A DNA stretch of 64,000 bases, taken from assembly GCF_013393345.1 (NCBI RefSeq), contig NZ_QJRF01000031.1, positions 108,444 to 172,443 on the forward strand, read 5' to 3'. A program made the translations under genes and the position numbers. The DNA is from Pseudomonas taiwanensis. Its GTDB lineage: Bacteria > Pseudomonadota > Gammaproteobacteria > Pseudomonadales > Pseudomonadaceae. The notes below the pieces were generated by a model. It was not told where the DNA came from. It worked only from the letters and a program-made list of their open reading frames with translations, and did not search any database. The first letter of the stretch is position 1. Each line of letters begins with the position of its first letter. Below are positions 42,969-51,692 of the stretch, piece after piece.

Positions 42969-43808
42969 ATGGGAACGTTGCACCGGCTGTTCGATGGGCG
43001 CCTGCCACGCCTGGTGATGTTCGATCTGGACGGGACCCTGGTGGATTCCGTGCCGGACCTCGCCGCCGCCGTCGACCGCATGCTGGTCGCCCTGGGGCGC
43101 CCGGTGGCGGGCATCGAACAGGTCCGCGAGTGGGTCGGCAACGGCGCCCGGGTGCTGGTGCGCCGCGCGCTGGCCGGCGGCCTCGATCATTCCACCGTGC
43201 ATGACAGCGACGCCGAGCGCGGCCTGGAGCTGTTCATGGAGGCCTACGCCGACAGCCATGCGCTGACCACCGTTTACCCCGGTGTGGCGGAAACCCTGAA
43301 GTGGCTGAAGAAGACAGGCGTGGAACTGGCGCTGATCACCAACAAGCCCGAGCGCTTCGTCGCTCCCTTGCTGGACGAGATGAAGCTGGGCCGCTATTTC
43401 CCACTGATCATCGCCGGCGACACGCTGCCGCAGCAGAAACCCGATCCGGCTGCATTGCTCCATGTGATGCACATGACCGGGGTCAGCCGCAGCGAGGCAT
43501 TGTTCGTCGGCGATTCGCGCAATGACGTGCTCGCCGCCAAGGCGGCCGGGGTGAAATGCGTGGCGCTGAGCTACGGCTATAACCACGGCCGGCCCATCGC
43601 CGAAGAGGAGCCGGCGCTGGTCGTGGATGACCTGCGAGAGCTGCTACCCGGCGGTTGCGCCGCCCACGGCGCTGCGCTAATGTCGCCCAACTCCTCCGAC
43701 AATTCGCCTCAACGAGACAGAAACGTGGTGGTTCCCTGTAAGCATTGGCTCGAACGAGCCGGAATGAAGATCATCAAGGCCGTCGCCCGTTGGCGCTGGC
43801 GCGCCTAA
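42969..43808 (+). CDS. gph: Phosphoglycolate phosphatase, with trp leader sequence as its C-terminus
   Basis: 279 residues of the HAD superfamily; it removes phosphate from 2-phosphoglycolate. Motifs: nucleophile [12 protein letters not shown] (~18-29), ALITNKPE (~117-124), [10 protein letters not shown] and [11 protein letters not shown] (~180). The HAD fold ends around residue 225 (DDLRELL); the remaining ~54 residues form a tail that finishes [14 protein letters not shown]. That tail coincides exactly and in frame with a likely trp leader peptide upstream of trpE, so the ribosome finishing Gph reads the tandem Trp codons. Start ATG is 1 bp after the rpe stop. Confidence 0.92.
   Translation: MGTLHRLFDGRLPRLVMFDLDGTLVDSVPDLAAAVDRMLVALGRPVAGIEQVREWVGNGARVLVRRALAGGLDHSTVHDSDAERGLELFMEAYADSHALTTVYPGVAETLKWLKKTGVELALITNKPERFVAPLLDEMKLGRYFPLIIAGDTLPQQKPDPAALLHVMHMTGVSRSEALFVGDSRNDVLAAKAAGVKCVALSYGYNHGRPIAEEEPALVVDDLRELLPGGCAAHGAALMSPNSSDNSPQRDRNVVVPCKHWLERAGMKIIKAVARWRWRA
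43747..43760 (+). promoter_or_regulatory. Hairpin directly before the trp leader codons
   Basis: 6-bp perfect stem GGCTCG/CGAGCC with a 2-nt spacer (a wider loop in practice), ending 3 bp before the internal ATG at 43764. No strong Shine-Dalgarno precedes that ATG. Confidence 0.4.
43764..43808 (+). CDS. trpL: Putative trp leader peptide (attenuation), nested in gph
   Basis: 14 codons from the internal [17 protein letters not shown], with Trp at positions 10 and 12, ending at the gph stop codon 94 bp before trpE. Attenuation of trpE and trpGDC is documented in P. putida. The reading frame is the same as gph, so the Trp codons may be read by ribosomes translating gph, by an independent start, or both. 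Downstream, GGCGCGC at the leader end can pair with GGCGCGC near 43829, GCCGGA/TCCGGC forms a hairpin, and a 9-bp hairpin stands before trpE. The terminator hairpin lacks a T-tract, so the mechanism is not settled. Confidence 0.6.
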   Translation: MKIIKAVARWRWRA

Positions 43809-43817
43809 TTCATTCTG

Positions 43818-43832
43818 GCCGGATACTCCGGC
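43818..43832 (+). promoter_or_regulatory. Small hairpin in the trp leader
   Basis: 6-bp stem GCCGGA/TCCGGC with a TAC loop, 9 bp after the leader-peptide stop. Its 3' flank GGCGCGC can alternatively pair with the GGCGCGCC at the end of the leader peptide, a switch of the type used in attenuators. Confidence 0.45.
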
Positions 43833-43861
43833 GCGCTTTCACACCGACGTCTTTATCTCCC

Positions 43862-43883
43862 GGAACCCCTCAAAAGGGGTTCC
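43862..43883 (+). promoter_or_regulatory. Strong hairpin before trpE
   Basis: 9-bp perfect stem GGAACCCCT/AGGGGTTCC with loop CAAA, followed by CCGCCCC rather than T, and ending 8 bp before the trpE ribosome-binding site. It may be the attenuator stem or affect trpE translation. Confidence 0.5.
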
Positions 43884-43902
43884 CCGCCCCATGAGGCTGA
43901 TC

Positions 43903-45390
43903 ATGACCCGCGAAGATTTCCTGCGTTTGGCCGCCGAAGGCTTTAACCGCATTCCACTTGCGTTCGAAACACTGGCGGATTTCGACACCCCCCTGTCCCT
44001 TTACCTGAAGCTCGCTGATACCCCGTACTCCTACCTGCTGGAGTCCGTGCAGGGCGGCGAGAAATGGGGGCGCTACTCCATCATCGGCCTGCAGAGCCGC
44101 ACCGTGCTGCGTGCCCACGGCCTGAAGGTCAGCGTCAGCGTCGATGACGTCGAAGTGGAGTCCCACGACTGCGAAGATCCGCTGGCATTCGTCGAGGACT
44201 TCAAGGAACGCTATCAGGTAGCGCCCATCGCCGGCCTGCCGCGTTTCAACGGCGGCCTGGTGGGTTACTTCGGCTATGACTGTGTGCGCTACGTCGAGAA
44301 GCGCCTGGCGAACTGCCCGAACCCCGACCCGCTGGGTACTCCGGACATCCTGCTGATGGTCTCGGACGCGGTGATCGTCTTCGACAACCTGGCGGGCAAG
44401 CTGCACGCCATCGTCCTGGTCGACCCGAGTCAGCCCGACGCCTATGAACAGGGCCAGGCACGCCTGCTGGAAATCCGCCAGAAGCTGCGCCAGCCGGTGG
44501 TACCGCGCCTGGGCGTGGACCCGAGCATGCCGGTCGGCGGCGAGCCGGACTTCCGCTCCAGCTTCAGCCGTGAGGATTACGAGCAATCGGTGCGCGAGAT
44601 CAAGGAATACATCCTGGCTGGTGATTGCATGCAGGTGGTGATTTCCCAGCGCATGTCGATTCCCTTCCAGGCTGCGCCCATCGACCTGTACCGCGCCCTG
44701 CGCTGCTTCAACCCCACGCCTTATATGTACTTCTTCAACTTCGGTGACTTCCACGTGGTGGGCAGCTCGCCGGAGGTGCTGGTGCGCGTAGAGGATGGCC
44801 TGGTCACTGTGCGCCCGATCGCCGGCACCCGCCCGCGTGGTGCGACAGAGGAAGCCGACCGCGCCCTGGAAGAAGACCTGCTCTCCGATGCCAAGGAGCT
44901 CGCCGAGCACCTGATGCTGATCGACCTTGGCCGCAACGACGTCGGTCGTGTCGCCGACACGGGCAGCGTCAAGGTCACCGAGAAGATGGTGATCGAGCGT
45001 TACTCCAACGTGATGCACATCGTTTCCAACGTCACCGGCCAGCTCAAGGAAGGCATCTCCGCAATGGAAGCGCTGCGCGCCATCCTGCCGGCCGGCACCC
45101 TCTCCGGCGCACCGAAGATCCGCGCCATGGAGATCATCGACGACCTCGAACCGGTCAAACGCGGCGTCTACGGCGGCGCCGTGGGCTACCTGGCCTGGAA
45201 CGGCAACATGGACACTGCCATCGCGATCCGCACGGCGGTCATCAAGGACGGCGAACTGCACGTACAGGCCGGCGCCGGCATCGTCGCCGACTCGGTCCCG
45301 GCTCTGGAATGGGAAGAGACGCTGAACAAGCGCCGCGCCATGTTCCGTGCCGTGGCTCTCGCCGAACAGACCGCCAAGATCGACGCCTGA
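43903..45390 (+). CDS. trpE: Anthranilate synthase component I
   Basis: 495 residues. With TrpG it makes anthranilate from chorismate and glutamine, the first step of tryptophan synthesis. The feedback-inhibition motif LLESVQGG is present near residue 46; the chorismate-binding domain has PIAGTRPRG (~305), [10 protein letters not shown] (~345) and [15 protein letters not shown] (~398). The ATG at 43903 ([10 protein letters not shown]) has GAGG 6 nt upstream; an earlier ATG at 43891 lacks a site. trpG follows after 10 bp, whereas in P. aeruginosa PAO1 a large pyocin cluster separates the two. Confidence 0.97.
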   Translation: MTREDFLRLAAEGFNRIPLAFETLADFDTPLSLYLKLADTPYSYLLESVQGGEKWGRYSIIGLQSRTVLRAHGLKVSVSVDDVEVESHDCEDPLAFVEDFKERYQVAPIAGLPRFNGGLVGYFGYDCVRYVEKRLANCPNPDPLGTPDILLMVSDAVIVFDNLAGKLHAIVLVDPSQPDAYEQGQARLLEIRQKLRQPVVPRLGVDPSMPVGGEPDFRSSFSREDYEQSVREIKEYILAGDCMQVVISQRMSIPFQAAPIDLYRALRCFNPTPYMYFFNFGDFHVVGSSPEVLVRVEDGLVTVRPIAGTRPRGATEEADRALEEDLLSDAKELAEHLMLIDLGRNDVGRVADTGSVKVTEKMVIERYSNVMHIVSNVTGQLKEGISAMEALRAILPAGTLSGAPKIRAMEIIDDLEPVKRGVYGGAVGYLAWNGNMDTAIAIRTAVIKDGELHVQAGAGIVADSVPALEWEETLNKRRAMFRAVALAEQTAKIDA

Positions 45391-45400
45391 GGATTGCACC

Positions 45401-45994
45401 ATGCTGCTGATGATCGACAACTACGATTCCTTTACCTACAACGTGGTGCAGTACCTCGGTGAGCTGGGCGCGGACGTGCATGTGATCCGCAACGACGAGC
45501 TCTCCATCGCCGAGATCGAGGCGCTGAACCCGGAACGCATTGTGGTCTCCCCCGGACCCTGCACGCCCAACGAAGCGGGCGTGTCGCTGGAGGTGATCCG
45601 CCACTTCGCCGGCAAGCTGCCGATCCTCGGCGTCTGCCTGGGTCACCAGAGCATCGGCCAGGCTTTCGGTGGCGACGTGGTGCGCGCGCGCCAGGCCATG
45701 CATGGCAAGACCAGCCCGGTGTTCCACAAGGACCAGGGCGTCTTCGAGGGCCTGAACCACCCGCTGACGGTCACCCGCTACCACTCGCTGGTGGTGAAGC
45801 TGGAAACCCTGCCCGACGAGCTGGAAGTGACCGCCTGGACCCAACATGCCGACGGCAGCGTCGACGAGATCATGGGGCTGCGTCACAAAACGCTGAATAT
45901 CGAGGGTGTGCAGTTCCATCCGGAGTCCATCCTTACCGAACAGGGCCACGAACTTTTGGCCAACTTCCTCAAGCAGACCGGCGGAGTGCGCTGA
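45401..45994 (+). CDS. trpG: Anthranilate synthase component II (glutamine amidotransferase)
   Basis: 197 residues, class I glutamine amidotransferase that supplies ammonia to TrpE. The catalytic cysteine is in [15 protein letters not shown] (~79) and the catalytic His-Glu pair in VQFHPESIL near residue 170. The ATG at 45401 follows GAGG by 8 nt. It overlaps trpD by 1 bp (TGATG). Confidence 0.97.
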   Translation: MLLMIDNYDSFTYNVVQYLGELGADVHVIRNDELSIAEIEALNPERIVVSPGPCTPNEAGVSLEVIRHFAGKLPILGVCLGHQSIGQAFGGDVVRARQAMHGKTSPVFHKDQGVFEGLNHPLTVTRYHSLVVKLETLPDELEVTAWTQHADGSVDEIMGLRHKTLNIEGVQFHPESILTEQGHELLANFLKQTGGVR

Positions 45995-47043
45995 TGGACA
46001 TCAAGGAAGCCCTGAACCGGGTGGTCAACCAGCTGGACCTGACCACCGAAGAAATGCAGGACGTGATGCGCCTGATCATGACCGGCCAGTGCACTGATGC
46101 GCAGATCGGCGCGTTCCTCATGGGCATGCGCATGAAGAGCGAGACCATCGAGGAGATTGTCGGTGCCGTTTCGGTGATGCGCGAGCTGGCGGTCCGCGTC
46201 GAGCTGTCCACCCTCAAGCACGTGGTGGATGTGGTCGGTACCGGTGGCGATGGCGCCAACATCTTCAACGTGTCCTCCGCCGCCACCTTCGTTGTCGCGG
46301 CGGCGGGCGGCAAGGTCGCCAAGCACGGCAACCGCGCGGTTTCCGGCAAGACCGGCAGCGCCGACGTACTGGAAGCCGCCGGCATCTACCTTGACCTCAA
46401 GCCCGAGCAGGTCGCCCGTTGCATCGAGAGCATCGGCGTCGGCTTCATGTTCGCCCAGGTCCATCACAAGGCCATGAAGTATGCCGCCGGTCCGCGTCGT
46501 GAGCTGGGTCTGCGCACCCTGTTCAACATGCTAGGCCCGCTTACGAATCCGGCCGGTGTGAAGCACCAGGTGGTGGGCGTGTTCAGCCAGGCGCTGTGCC
46601 GTCCGCTGGCCGAGGTGCTCAAGCGCCTGGGCAGCGATCACATTCTGGTCGTCCATTCGCGCGATGGTCTGGACGAGGTGAGCCTCGCTGCGCCGACCCA
46701 TGTCGCGGAACTGAAGAACGGCGAAGTGACCGAGTACCAGATCCAGCCAGAGGACTTCGGCATCAAGAGCCAGAGCCTGATCGGCCTGACCGTCGGCAGC
46801 CCCCAGGAATCCCTGGAGCTGATCCGTGATGCCCTGGGCAGGCGCAAGACCGAAAACGGCCAGAAGGCCGCCGACATGATCGTGCTGAATGCCGGCGCTG
46901 CGCTCTATGCCGCCGACCTGGCCTCCAGCCTGAAAGAAGGTGTGCGTCTGGCACAGGACGCTCTGCACACAGGCCTCGCCCGCGAGAAGCTGGACGAACT
47001 GGCCTCCTTTACCGCGGTGTTCCGAGTGGAGAATGAAGCGTGA
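45994..47043 (+). CDS. trpD: Anthranilate phosphoribosyltransferase
   Basis: 349 residues. It couples anthranilate to PRPP. The PRPP-binding loop is [17 protein letters not shown] (~78-94), then [15 protein letters not shown] (~108-122), and the second anthranilate-site region follows. Start and stop overlap with trpG and trpC, so trpGDC are translated as a coupled set. Confidence 0.97.
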   Translation: MDIKEALNRVVNQLDLTTEEMQDVMRLIMTGQCTDAQIGAFLMGMRMKSETIEEIVGAVSVMRELAVRVELSTLKHVVDVVGTGGDGANIFNVSSAATFVVAAAGGKVAKHGNRAVSGKTGSADVLEAAGIYLDLKPEQVARCIESIGVGFMFAQVHHKAMKYAAGPRRELGLRTLFNMLGPLTNPAGVKHQVVGVFSQALCRPLAEVLKRLGSDHILVVHSRDGLDEVSLAAPTHVAELKNGEVTEYQIQPEDFGIKSQSLIGLTVGSPQESLELIRDALGRRKTENGQKAADMIVLNAGAALYAADLASSLKEGVRLAQDALHTGLAREKLDELASFTAVFRVENEA

Positions 47044-47876
47044 GCATCCCAACCGTTCTTGAGAAGATCCTGGCACGCAAGGCCGAGGAAGTGGCCGAGC
47101 GTCGTGCCCGCGTTTCGCTGGCCGAGGTCGAGGCGCTGGCGCGCTCCGCCGACGCTCCCCGTGGTTTCGCCCGCGCGCTGCTGGAACGTGCCGAGCGCCA
47201 CGAGCCGGCGGTGATCGCCGAAGTGAAGAAAGCCTCGCCGAGCAAAGGCGTACTGCGCGAGAACTTCAATCCTGCGCTGATCGCCAGGAGTTACGAAGCG
47301 GGCGGTGCCGCCTGCCTGTCGGTGCTCACCGACGTCGACTTCTTCCAGGGCGCCGATGCCTACCTGCAGGAGGCGCGTGCCGCCTGCTCCCTGCCGGTGA
47401 TCCGCAAGGACTTCATGATCGACCCCTACCAGGTGGTCGAAGCCCGTGCCATTGGCGCCGACTGCATCCTGCTGATCGTGTCTGCGCTGGACGACGTACG
47501 CATGAAGGAGCTGGCAGCCACCGCCAAGGACGTCGGCCTCGACGTGCTGGTGGAAGTGCATGACGGTGACGAATTGGATCGCGCGTTGAACTGCCTGGAC
47601 ACCCCGCTGGTGGGCATCAACAATCGCAACCTGCACACCTTCGAGGTCAGTCTGGAAAACACCCTCGACCTGTTGCCGCGCATTCCGCGCGATCGCCTGG
47701 TCATCACCGAGAGCGGCATCCTCAACCGCGCCGACGTGGAGCTGATGGAAGTCAGCGGTGTTTACGCATTCCTGGTGGGCGAGGCGTTCATGCGCGCTGA
47801 AGAGCCGGGTGTCGAGCTGGGCCGACTGTTCTTCCCCGACCGTAACCGCGTGGTGGCGGGCATCGATCCGGATTGA
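47040..47876 (+). CDS. trpC: Indole-3-glycerol phosphate synthase
   Basis: 278 residues, TIM barrel, GTG start overlapping the trpD stop by 4 bp. It closes the indole ring from CdRP. Conserved active-site strands: [13 protein letters not shown] (~59-71), [13 protein letters not shown] (~120-132), [11 protein letters not shown] (~190-200) and VITESGI (~220). It ends the operon with a terminator. Confidence 0.97.
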   Translation: MSIPTVLEKILARKAEEVAERRARVSLAEVEALARSADAPRGFARALLERAERHEPAVIAEVKKASPSKGVLRENFNPALIARSYEAGGAACLSVLTDVDFFQGADAYLQEARAACSLPVIRKDFMIDPYQVVEARAIGADCILLIVSALDDVRMKELAATAKDVGLDVLVEVHDGDELDRALNCLDTPLVGINNRNLHTFEVSLENTLDLLPRIPRDRLVITESGILNRADVELMEVSGVYAFLVGEAFMRAEEPGVELGRLFFPDRNRVVAGIDPD

Positions 47877-47900
47877 TCCGGTTCGCTCCTCCAGACATGA

Positions 47901-47929
47901 AAAAGCCGGCTTGCGCCGGCTTTTTCTTT
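47901..47929 (+). terminator. Terminator of the trp operon
   Basis: 10-bp stem AAAAGCCGGC/GCCGGCTTTT with loop TTGC, followed by a T-rich tail to 47929. Confidence 0.93.
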
Positions 47930-47982
47930 GGCTATGTCTGCGTTAGCTGTTGCCAGCATTCAACAGTCGGTCCAGGCGCCTT

Positions 47983-48037
47983 GTAGGAGCTAGCTTGCTA
48001 GCGATAAGGAGGCATTCGCTGGCAAGCCAGCTCCTAC
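47983..48037. repeat. REP-type inverted pair
   Basis: Two copies in opposite orientation of a Pseudomonas REP-like unit: GTAGGAGCTAGCTTGCTAGC (47983 onward) and the mirror ending CAAGCCAGCTCCTAC (to 48037), each with its own internal palindrome. Such pairs are typical of REP elements mobilised by RAYT transposases. It lies between trpC and vfr; no RAYT gene is in the window. Confidence 0.85.
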
Positions 48038-48093
48038 GGGCAATGCAGCTACTTGCAACACTTACTGCAGACACAGCCTTTTCTTTCGGGTTC

Positions 48094-48738
48094 TCAGCGG
48101 GTGCCGAAGACCACCATGGTCTTACCCTTTACGTGCACCAGACCTTGTTCTTCCAGGCTCTTGAGCACGCGGCCGACCATCTCGCGGGAGCAGCCGACGA
48201 TCCGGCCAATTTCCTGACGCGTGATCTTGATCTGCATGCCGTCCGGATGGGTCATGGCATCGGGCTGCTTGCACAGGTCGAGCAAGGTGCGCGCAACGCG
48301 GCCGGTGACATCGAGGAAGGCCAGGTCACCCACCTTGCGCGTGGTGTTGCGCAGGCGGTCAGCCATCTGGCTGCCCAGTGCATAGAGGATTTCCGGGTCT
48401 TGCTGGGTGAGTTCGCGGAACTTGGCGTAGCTCAGTTCAGCCACTTCGCATTCTGTCTTGGCGCGGACCCAGGCGCTGCGCTCCTTCTCCGCCCCTTCTT
48501 TTTCGAACAGGCCCATCTCGCCGAAGAAGTCTCCGGCATTGAGGTAGGCGATGATCATCTCGCGACCGTCGTCGTCCTCGATCAGGATGGTGACGGAGCC
48601 CTTGATGATGAAGAAGAGGGTTTCACAACGGTCACCGGCATAGATGATGGTGCTCTTGGCCGTATAACGGCGGCGGTGACAATGCGCGAGTATTTTGTCC
48701 AGGCTCTTTATTTTTGGTGTAAGGGTAATTGCGACCAT
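48094..48738 (-). CDS. vfr: cAMP-dependent global regulator Vfr
   Basis: 214 residues, the CRP family. An N-terminal cyclic-nucleotide-binding domain (residues ~20-130, with GEMGLFE and [18 protein letters not shown]) is joined to a C-terminal helix-turn-helix ([22 protein letters not shown], ~168-190, key residues G-C-S-R-E). In P. aeruginosa Vfr controls virulence, quorum sensing and type IV pili. The ATG at 48738 gives the length I recall for P. aeruginosa; a longer frame to 48807 is rejected. It converges with the trp operon and is divergent from the OsmC gene. Confidence 0.96.
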   Translation of the reverse strand: MVAITLTPKIKSLDKILAHCHRRRYTAKSTIIYAGDRCETLFFIIKGSVTILIEDDDGREMIIAYLNAGDFFGEMGLFEKEGAEKERSAWVRAKTECEVAELSYAKFRELTQQDPEILYALGSQMADRLRNTTRKVGDLAFLDVTGRVARTLLDLCKQPDAMTHPDGMQIKITRQEIGRIVGCSREMVGRVLKSLEEQGLVHVKGKTMVVFGTR

Positions 48739-48964
48739 GCCCGAGTCCCGAAAAAGAGAAGGTAAGCCTTTGTCAAACAGGCAATTTTCTAATAGTTGTC
48801 CGGCCAAGTGTGCCAGTAATCCGGCGCCAGCTTAACAGAGGTCCCTCATTCGACAATGTGATTTTGCGACGCACCTATCACCTGCTCGGGAACTATTTGA
48901 GGCCCGGCGTGGAAAAGGCGCTGTGATAAGCTACCGCACCTTTTTCCGAGCGGAGTTCCAGGCG

Positions 48965-49387
48965 ATGAAAGCACGCATCCAATGGGCGGGCGAAGCCCTG
49001 TTCCTTGGCGAATCCGGCAGCGGCCATGTGGTGGTGATGGACGGTCCGCCCGAGTCCGGTGGTCGCAACCTGGGCGTGCGTCCCATGGAAATGCTGCTTC
49101 TCGGCCTGGGCGGCTGCACCAACTTCGACGTGGTGAGCATCCTGAAGAAATCCCGCCAGCCTGTGGAAAGCTGTGAGGCCTTCCTCGATGCCGAGCGCGC
49201 GAGCGAAGACCCCAAGGTCTTCACCAAGATTCACGTGCATTTCGTGGTGAAGGGCCGCGGCCTCAAAGAAGCCCAGGTCAAGCGCGCCGTGGAACTGTCC
49301 GCCGAGAAATACTGCTCGGCCTCGATCATGCTCGGCCGTGCCGGCGTCGAGATCACCCATGACTACGAGATCGTCGAGCTGGGCTGA
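48965..49387 (+). CDS. OsmC-family protein
   Basis: 140 residues of the OsmC/Ohr peroxiredoxin-like fold. The LLLGLGGCTNFDVVSIL segment (~42-58) holds the first conserved cysteine, and the second is in KYCSASIMLG (~104). OsmC proteins reduce organic hydroperoxides, but this YhfA-like subgroup near crp or vfr has no proven role. YhfA is also next to crp in enterics. The ATG at 48965 (MKARIQWAGE) starts at the family N-terminus; GGAG is about 9 nt upstream. Confidence 0.88.
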   Translation: MKARIQWAGEALFLGESGSGHVVVMDGPPESGGRNLGVRPMEMLLLGLGGCTNFDVVSILKKSRQPVESCEAFLDAERASEDPKVFTKIHVHFVVKGRGLKEAQVKRAVELSAEKYCSASIMLGRAGVEITHDYEIVELG

Positions 49388-49436
49388 GCACCAGTTCCAG
49401 CGCGCGCGATCGTGAAAACGCCCTGAACCTTGGGCC

Positions 49437-49468
49437 GATGGCCGGTTGTCCGAAGACATCCGGCCATC
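49437..49468 (+). terminator. Long hairpin, likely terminator of the OsmC gene
   Basis: 9-bp arms GATGGCCGG/CCGGCCATC, a T-T mismatch, then TGTC/GACA closed by a CGAA loop. The tail ATATTTG is only weakly T-rich. Confidence 0.6.
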
Positions 49469-49486
49469 ATATTTGCGCGGCAAACT

Positions 49487-49516
49487 CTGGCAGACGGCGC
49501 CCGTCGTCTGCATAAT
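49487..49516 (+). promoter_or_regulatory. Candidate sigma-70 promoter of speD
   Basis: -35 CTGGCA (49487-49492), 18-bp spacer, -10 CATAAT (49511-49516), about 160 bp upstream of speD. The spacer holds a GCAGACG/CGTCTGC dyad (49490-49496 and 49505-49511), a possible operator. Confidence 0.4.
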
Positions 49517-49674
49517 TCGCCCCCTTCCAATTTCCGGGGCATCGGGCTCCGAACCTACGACCACAATCGCCAACGCGAAGAGGTGTAAACCGTCCTACGC
49601 AGAAGTGTCGTGCGCTTCTGACGGGCATGCTCAACCACGCGGCAGAGCCGCATATGCACAGAGAGCTCTCAACG

Positions 49675-50469
49675 GTGAAAAGCAAACTCAAGCTCCACGG
49701 GTTCAACAACCTGACAAAGACCTTGAGCTTCAACATCTATGACATCTGCTACGCGGAAACCCCCGAGGACCAGCAGGCCTACGTCCAGTACATCGACGAA
49801 GAGTACGACGCCGAACGCCTGACCCAGATCCTCACCGACGTAGTCGATATCATCGGTGCGAACATCCTCAACATCGCCCGCCAGGATTACGATCCCCAGG
49901 GTGCGAGCGTGACCATCCTCATCTCCGAGCAGCCGGTGACCCCCACCGACAGCCAGATCGAGGAATCTCCGGGCCCGCTGCCGGAGACCATTCTGGCTCA
50001 CCTCGACAAGAGCCACATCACCGTTCATACCTACCCGGAAATCCATCCGGTGTCGGGTATCGCCACCTTCCGGGTGGACATCGATGTCTCCACTTGCGGC
50101 GTGATCTCCCCGCTGAAGGCGCTCAACTACCTGATCCACCAGTTCGACTCGGACATCGTCACCGTGGACTACCGCGTGCGCGGCTTCACCCGTGACGTGG
50201 AAGGCAAGAAGCACTTCATCGACCACGAGATCAACTCGATCCAGAACTACCTCTCCGACGACACCCAGGACGCCTACCAGATGACGGACGTCAACGTGTA
50301 CCAGGAGAACATGTTCCACACGAAGATGCTGCTCAAGGACTTCGAACTGGAGAACTACCTGTTCGGTGACGCCACCCGCAACCTGACGCCTGCCCAGCGC
50401 AAGGAAGTCGAAGAGCGAGTGCGCCACGAAATGCTGGAAATCTTCTACGCGCGGAACATGCCTCACTGA
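49675..50469 (+). CDS. speD: S-adenosylmethionine decarboxylase proenzyme
   Basis: 264 residues with a GTG start ([13 protein letters not shown]) preceded by AGAGAG. SpeD decarboxylates AdoMet to supply the aminopropyl group of spermidine. The proenzyme self-cleaves at K112-S113 in [10 protein letters not shown] to make the pyruvoyl cofactor. This is the E. coli-like class 1 enzyme. The in-frame ATG at 49627 would add 16 residues lacking homology. A terminator follows directly. Confidence 0.96.
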   Translation: MKSKLKLHGFNNLTKTLSFNIYDICYAETPEDQQAYVQYIDEEYDAERLTQILTDVVDIIGANILNIARQDYDPQGASVTILISEQPVTPTDSQIEESPGPLPETILAHLDKSHITVHTYPEIHPVSGIATFRVDIDVSTCGVISPLKALNYLIHQFDSDIVTVDYRVRGFTRDVEGKKHFIDHEINSIQNYLSDDTQDAYQMTDVNVYQENMFHTKMLLKDFELENYLFGDATRNLTPAQRKEVEERVRHEMLEIFYARNMPH

Positions 50470-50490
50470 GGCAGTTTCGCGGTGGAAACG

Positions 50491-50516
50491 AAAAGGGCGC
50501 CCGAGGGCGCCCTTTT
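50491..50516 (+). terminator. Terminator of speD
   Basis: Stem AAAAGGGCGCC/GGCGCCCTTTT with a 4-nt loop, T-run to 50518. It lies between the converging speD and coq7, so it may serve both. Confidence 0.9.
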
Positions 50517-50530
50517 TTCATGTGCGGGAT

Positions 50531-51178
50531 TCAGACCCGGTAGGTGCTCTTGGTCATGACCTTCGACAGCAACGTCATGCCGAACTTCACCGGCGCCGGG
50601 AAGCGCAGGCCACCCGCTTCCAGGGCGCTATTGGCATGCTGTTCCTCATCGGTACGCATCTGCTCGAGGATAGCTCGCGACTTGGCGTCTTCGGCCGGCA
50701 GCTGTTCCAGGTGCTCGTCGAGGTGCTTGCAAACCTGGTCTTCAGTGGCTGCGACGAAGCCGAGGCTGATCCGGTCGCTGATCAGGCCGGCTACTGCGCC
50801 GACACCAAAGGACAGGCCATAGAAAATCGGGTTGAGGACGCTGGGGCGGCTGCCGAGTTCGCGAATGCGTTGTTCGCACCAGGCCAGATGATCGACTTCT
50901 TCTTCGGCCGCGTGCTCCATGGCCTCGCGCACTTCCGGCAACTTGGCGGTCAGTGCCTGGCCCTGATAGAGCGCCTGGGCGCAGACCTCGCCGGTGTGGT
51001 TGATCCGCATCAGCCCGGCAATATGGCGAGCGTCCTCGGGTTTGAGTTCGGCGTCGGCCTGGCCTTCGGCAGGGGAGGGGCGGAAAGGCTGGCCGGTGAA
51101 CGGCAGCAGCGTACGCAGCGCGGCATCGGCCTGTAGCAACAGGCGGTCGGCGGGGGAATAGGAACGTTCGCTGGCCAT
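50531..51178 (-). CDS. coq7: 2-polyprenyl-3-methyl-6-methoxy-1,4-benzoquinone hydroxylase (Coq7)
   Basis: 215 residues, di-iron monooxygenase of ubiquinone synthesis, acting late in the pathway at the inner membrane. Iron ligands are in the repeated ExxH patterns: NHTGEVCAQ (~68), EEEVDHLAW (~95) and [11 protein letters not shown] (~178-188). Pseudomonas uses this enzyme in place of UbiF. The ATG at 51178 (MASERSYSP) was chosen over longer frames. Confidence 0.94.
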   Translation of the reverse strand: MASERSYSPADRLLLQADAALRTLLPFTGQPFRPSPAEGQADAELKPEDARHIAGLMRINHTGEVCAQALYQGQALTAKLPEVREAMEHAAEEEVDHLAWCEQRIRELGSRPSVLNPIFYGLSFGVGAVAGLISDRISLGFVAATEDQVCKHLDEHLEQLPAEDAKSRAILEQMRTDEEQHANSALEAGGLRFPAPVKFGMTLLSKVMTKSTYRV

Positions 51179-51263
51179 GCGGCACCTCCGTGGAATATCG
51201 GCGGGCATTCTAGCGCAAGGGGATGACCGAGGCTTGACCGGTATCAGGCCCCGGCCGATGGGG

Positions 51264-51602
51264 TCAGCCCGGCGGCCAGTGCATCTGGCGCTGGCCGAGC
51301 ACATGCATGTGGATGTGAAAGACGGTCTGGCCACCCTGTTCGTTGCAGTTCATCACCAGACGGAAGCCGTCTTCGCAGCCTTGCTCCTTGGCCAGGCGCT
51401 GGGCGGTGTAGGCGATATGTCCGACCAGGGCCTTGTCGTCCTCGGTGAGGTCGGTGAGGGTGGGGATGTGCTTCTTCGGGATTACCAGGAAGTGCACGGG
51501 GGCCTGCGGCGCAACGTCGTGGAAGGCGACGACCTGGTCATCCTCGTAGAGTGTGCGAGCGGGAATTTGTCCGGCGGCGATTTTGCAGAACAGACAGTCC
51601 AC
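51264..51602 (-). CDS. HIT-family protein (HinT-like)
   Basis: 112 residues with a GTG start ([11 protein letters not shown]) preceded by GGAGA. The histidine triad is HIHMHV (~98-103). Such proteins hydrolyse nucleoside phosphoramidates; cellular role unclear. The N-terminal C-x-x-C (CLFC) may bind zinc. Confidence 0.93.
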   Translation of the reverse strand: MDCLFCKIAAGQIPARTLYEDDQVVAFHDVAPQAPVHFLVIPKKHIPTLTDLTEDDKALVGHIAYTAQRLAKEQGCEDGFRLVMNCNEQGGQTVFHIHMHVLGQRQMHWPPG

Positions 51603-51692
51603 GGGATTTCTCCGGCCTGATATAAGAAGTCCCGAGTTTAGCGGTGAGCGATTGCCCCGGCCAGCGCTGGCCGACGTCCACAAGGAGCCTGT

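Noticed and set aside
43870..45420. 516-codon minus-strand frame over trpE
   Set aside because: Antisense shadow; trpE shows full family motifs in the other strand.
48739..48964. Vfr/CRP site between vfr and the OsmC gene
   Set aside because: TGTGATTTTGCGACGCA has only one good half-site.
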